From: Fidelibacterota bacterium | GTDB taxonomy: Bacteria > Fidelibacterota > UBA2242 | Length of the DNA stretch: 7,676 nt | Reading direction: 5' to 3' | Assembly (NCBI GenBank): GCA_003645845.1 | Contig: QNCV01000116.1 | Location: 1 to 7,676, forward strand | Part shown: positions 5,635 through 7,676 of the stretch, piece by piece | How positions within the stretch are numbered: the first letter of the stretch is position 1 | How the letters are laid out: each line of letters begins with the position of its first letter | Notes under the pieces: model-generated | Databases searched by the model: none | Told to the model about the DNA's origin: nothing | The model's input: the letters and a program-made list of their open reading frames with translations, nothing else | Position numbers and translations under genes: made by a program

Positions 5635-7239
5635 TTAATTTTCCTTTAAATGGAATATTGTTTCAGTATAAATATTAGAACGATCCTTTTCTACTCTATT
5701 CAGAACCGGACGTTTAAATTGATTAACAATTTTCATATTTGAAAGTCTGGCAATTTTGGGATATAATTTGTACTTATCATTTGCTACTAAGAATATATCG
5801 TAATCTTTTTGAAGATATTTTTTACAATTTATTAAAGCTTCGGCAATACCCTTCGTATAAGATTCTCTGGCCTCTTGTCCCTGCCCCTTATATAAAGGAC
5901 CTATCTCCAATTCATCCTTACGATCAAAACCAAATATTTCATAGGCATAGGCATGTTGCTCATGATAATCAATTAATCCGACATAAGGCGGACTTGAAAA
6001 AATACCCTTAATTTTCTGTTTAGATAATAATTCCGCAAACTTTGGATTTTTCTTCTTTACTTCGGTATAGATATCTATAGTTCTGCTGTCACCCATTAAA
6101 CAGAGCTGCTCGGTATCGGTTCTTAAAGTATCGAATATTTGAAGACGATGGAGAGTATCCGCGGTATATCGTTCCCACCAACCTCGGATATTAAATATCG
6201 GTTTACATATTTTACCGTGTTTTTTACAATAATATGTTGTCGTAACCGGTTCCTTTAAAGTAGCCAGATCGGCATGTGTGGTTGCCCGGCAAGATCGAAC
6301 TGTTCTACTTAGTATAACTGCCAGAATTTTTTTTATGTTTTTATCATCTATTTTTTTTATTTCATTAAAAACAAAATCAATTTCCTGTCTAACCGGATAT
6401 AGAACCCATTTATCTAAAAATGTATCCTCCGAATCCTGCTTGATTTTTATTTTATATTTATCAACTAATTCAAAGTATGTCTTTAAAAATTCTCTTTCTT
6501 TCTCTTTCACATATTTTTTTTCATCAATTTCCTTTTTACGTACTTTCCGTTTATAATCCGGCGAAGGGAAATATTTGGTATTTATTTTAGCCAATTCCGA
6601 TAATAAATGTTCTTCAAAGACAACATTATTTTTTGTCTTTTGGTAATTTTTTAACCGCCTGGTAATTTCATCCGTATATTTTTTAATTTCATAAATGGAG
6701 TGTTTGCCAACTTTAACATTACTAATCATGGCATTAAATGCAGAAATATCAATGCCGATTGCATGCATACCCAATTCGTTGGCCTGAACCAGTGTTGTTC
6801 CACTTCCACAAAAAGGGTCTAAAACAATATCTCCTGTATCGAAAAATATCTTTCTTTTATATTCATCGACATGTGAATCCAGGAAATACTCTACCAATTG
6901 AGGAATAAATTTGCCTTTGTAAGGATGCAGGCGATGAACATGTTTTGTTCTTTCGGATTCGCGATACTCAATAAAAGACAAGTGCCAGTTAATATCTTTA
7001 TCTAACCGTTCGCGCCACAATTTTTCTGTATTATTGGCATCATAATAATTCTTTAACTCATCAAGACTAATTAATGGATTACCATTACTGCCATATTTTT
7101 TTATTCTTCCATATTGGATTAAGTAGGAAATATTTGAAACAGTAACTTTTCTCTTTAAATAATCAGATGCCCATTTGCTTGCATCTATAAGAGATAACAT
7201 TTTTCCATTATTTATATCAAATAAAACCGATTGTACCAT
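5635..7239 (-). CDS. SPPY-type DNA methyltransferase of the restriction pair, with N-terminal helix-turn-helix
   Basis: A 534-residue protein. Residues about 14-66 (LSLIDASKWASDYL... to ISLDELKNYY) resemble a MerR/excisionase helix-turn-helix. HPYKGKFIPQLVEYF at 105-119 fits motif X. DPFCGSGTT at 141-149 is motif I for S-adenosylmethionine binding. SSPPY at 415-419 is catalytic motif IV. Motif I precedes IV by about 270 residues, an alpha-like order with the recognition region between, including a CKKHGKIC cluster (338-345) that could bind metal. SPPY occurs mainly in N4-cytosine enzymes; the partner's predicted GGNCC site has no fixed adenine, so N4-methylcytosine is the likely product (inference). 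The ATG at 7239 has GGA about 8 bases upstream; the ATG at residue 14 (7200) is an alternative, with GGAAAA close by. It lies directly ahead of its endonuclease, AT-rich, on one transcript. Confidence 0.88.
   Translation of the reverse strand: MVQSVLFDINNGKMLSLIDASKWASDYLKRKVTVSNISYLIQYGRIKKYGSNGNPLISLDELKNYYDANNTEKLWRERLDKDINWHLSFIEYRESERTKHVHRLHPYKGKFIPQLVEYFLDSHVDEYKRKIFFDTGDIVLDPFCGSGTTLVQANELGMHAIGIDISAFNAMISNVKVGKHSIYEIKKYTDEITRRLKNYQKTKNNVVFEEHLLSELAKINTKYFPSPDYKRKVRKKEIDEKKYVKEKEREFLKTYFELVDKYKIKIKQDSEDTFLDKWVLYPVRQEIDFVFNEIKKIDDKNIKKILAVILSRTVRSCRATTHADLATLKEPVTTTYYCKKHGKICKPIFNIRGWWERYTADTLHRLQIFDTLRTDTEQLCLMGDSRTIDIYTEVKKKNPKFAELLSKQKIKGIFSSPPYVGLIDYHEQHAYAYEIFGFDRKDELEIGPLYKGQGQEARESYTKGIAEALINCKKYLQKDYDIFLVANDKYKLYPKIARLSNMKIVNQFKRPVLNRVEKDRSNIYTETIFHLKEN
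5642..5647 (-). promoter_or_regulatory. Ribosome binding site of the endonuclease gene, inside the methyltransferase C-terminus
   Basis: The minus strand reads AAAGGA, then 10 bases, then the endonuclease ATG at 5631. It overlaps the codons for the methyltransferase's last residues (LKEN), so endonuclease initiation is tied to ribosomes finishing the methyltransferase. That order suits making protection before cutting. Confidence 0.6.
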
Positions 7240-7261
7240 ATATTTTCCGAAAGTTTATTAT

Positions 7262-7280
7262 GTTATGTTTGAAAAATAAC
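7262..7280. repeat. Short inverted repeat upstream of the methyltransferase
   Basis: GTTAT (7262-7266) and ATAAC (7276-7280) are separated by 9 bases in the otherwise gene-free 7240-7345 stretch just upstream of the methyltransferase start. It could be an operator for the enzyme's own helix-turn-helix domain or chance in AT-rich DNA. I found no well-spaced promoter in this gap, so the restriction genes may be read from the AbrB promoter. Confidence 0.2.
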
Positions 7281-7312
7281 TGCGTCCACATCTCAAGAAA
7301 CCTTTCAAGCTT

Positions 7313-7348
7313 CTGCCTGATTTCATTAATCTCTTTTTCAATATCCTA
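7313..7348 (-). pseudogene. In-frame remnant of the AbrB C-terminal tail, beyond tandem stop codons
   Basis: The AbrB frame ends TAA (7349-7351) and is followed at once by TAG (7346-7348). The same frame then reads DIEKEINEIRQ (7313-7345) and stays open for further codons. From memory, related AbrB proteins commonly end in a helix of the form GLKxxDIxxAIxxVR. Here HEIK, two stops, then DIEKEINEIR matches that spacing, with the stops at the two variable positions. This suggests the gene once encoded a longer protein and was truncated by substitutions. Confidence 0.45.
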
Positions 7349-7570
7349 TTATTTAATTTCGTGTTTGGCCGCCTGTTCGCGGGCTTGAAATATTAACGGA
7401 TCAAATTCACTTATTGACGGCGCTTCAATCGCTTTAAGAATAACTACATCACCCTTGCCGACTACTACAAACTGAGAACCGGCTTTGAGTCCCAACTCCG
7501 CGCGGATTGTTTCAGGGATAACTACTTGCCCTTTGGAAGACATTTTCGTTGTCGCTATTGTTTTCACCAT
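7349..7570 (-). CDS. AbrB/MazE-type (SpoVT-AbrB fold) regulator or antitoxin, probably C-terminally truncated
   Basis: A 73-residue protein. The swapped-hairpin AbrB domain fills residues about 5-50: TTKMSSKGQVVIPETIRAEL at 7-26, then LGLKAGSQFVVV and GDVVILKAI. After it come EFDPLIFQAREQAAKH and an early stop. Family knowledge: such proteins bind DNA as dimers through the N-terminal beta hairpins, usually repressing their own promoter, and many are antitoxins whose C-terminal tail binds a toxin. No toxin gene follows; the next gene is the methyltransferase 109 bases on. A GGAG lies only 2 bases before the ATG at 7570 (5 before the following GTG), which is tight, but the conserved TTKMSSKGQ start fixes the region. 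The frame carries tandem stops ahead of tail-like codons. It may be an orphan antitoxin, or a regulator co-opted for the restriction genes. Confidence 0.85.
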   Translation of the reverse strand: MVKTIATTKMSSKGQVVIPETIRAELGLKAGSQFVVVGKGDVVILKAIEAPSISEFDPLIFQAREQAAKHEIK

Positions 7571-7579
7571 TACTCCATT

Positions 7580-7595
7580 TTCTTACTGGTAAGAA
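7580..7595. promoter_or_regulatory. Perfect palindrome, candidate AbrB autoregulatory operator
   Basis: TTCTTAC-TG-GTAAGAA has 7-base arms around a 2-base centre. It lies between the candidate -10 and the AbrB start codon and overlaps two bases of the -10. A dimeric AbrB-fold protein bound here would block transcription of its own gene. The position and symmetry are seen; the binding protein is inferred. Confidence 0.5.
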
Positions 7596-7622
7596 TATAC
7601 GGCAAGCGGTTTACGAATACAA
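7594..7622 (-). promoter_or_regulatory. Candidate sigma70-type promoter for the AbrB gene
   Basis: On the minus strand TTGTAT (7617-7622) and TATATT (7594-7599, 5 of 6 to consensus) are separated by exactly 17 bases. The -10 ends 23 bases before the ATG at 7570, leaving a short leader. The palindrome at 7580-7595 overlaps its downstream edge. A further perfect 8-bp palindrome, AACCGGTT at 7621-7628, overlaps the -35 and may be a second site. Confidence 0.5.
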
Positions 7623-7676
7623 CCGGTTTCTATATCAGCGAGTTTCCCAATTCACAAATAATGGCCAGTATAATAA

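Noticed and set aside
5739..6556. Plus-strand open frames at 5739-6011 and 6278-6556
   Set aside because: They are antisense to the methyltransferase; their hydrophobic look comes from reading AT-rich lysine codons backwards.
7258..7326. A 22-codon minus-strand frame from ATG 7326
   Set aside because: It has no good ribosome site and overlaps, in another frame, the AbrB-tail-like codons, which explain the region better.
7346..7351. Stop-codon recoding (selenocysteine, suppression or altered code) at the AbrB TAA TAG
   Set aside because: Two different stops in tandem, with the other genes here ending normally at TAA and TGA, favour simple truncation.
7630..7676. End of another minus-strand gene at the right edge (frame reading ILAIICELGNSLI then TAG at 7630-7632)
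   Set aside because: Only about 14 codons are visible and a second frame is also open there, so coding cannot be supported.

Overview
The window reads as two unlike blocks, with every gene I can support on the minus strand. Positions 1-4473 (mixed base composition, near 50% GC by eye) hold part of a purine-catabolism and molybdenum-hydroxylase-maturation operon. Positions 4567-7239 are visibly AT-rich and hold a type II restriction-modification pair. A small AbrB-type regulator/antitoxin gene lies further upstream, near the right edge.

The purine block is transcribed from high to low coordinates: a DUF4213/DUF364 protein (3748-4473), an XdhC/CoxI-family protein (2954-3751), a THEP1-like P-loop NTPase (2463-2957), a fold-type II PLP-dependent enzyme (975-2438), and the N-terminal 290 residues of an ATZ/TRZ-family amidohydrolase that looks like 8-oxoguanine deaminase (1-870, cut by the left edge). 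The first three genes overlap by 4 bases at each junction (GTGA, then ATGA), which implies translational coupling. XdhC proteins load and sulfurate the molybdenum cofactor of xanthine-dehydrogenase-type enzymes. A deaminase that can turn 8-oxoguanine into urate fits the same purine pathway. No hydroxylase gene is in the window; I would expect one beyond the left edge. The PLP enzyme is the unexplained member: its fold is clear, its substrate is not.

The restriction block is a methyltransferase (5635-7239) followed 3 bases later by a TdeIII/MjaII-family restriction endonuclease (4567-5631). That family recognises GGNCC. The methyltransferase has an SPPY motif and an N-terminal MerR/excisionase-like helix-turn-helix. 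The composition shift and function point to horizontal acquisition next to the purine operon. The AbrB gene (7349-7570) has a good candidate promoter and a perfect 7-bp-arm palindrome between the -10 and the start codon. Its reading frame ends in tandem stops (TAA TAG), followed in frame by codons that look like the family's usual C-terminal tail.

The organism is probably an anaerobic bacterium that ferments purines, judged from the XdhC, 8-oxoguanine deaminase and PLP-enzyme set. The sequence does not let me fix the phylum. I saw no tRNA, rRNA, CRISPR array, insertion sequence or convincing terminator.
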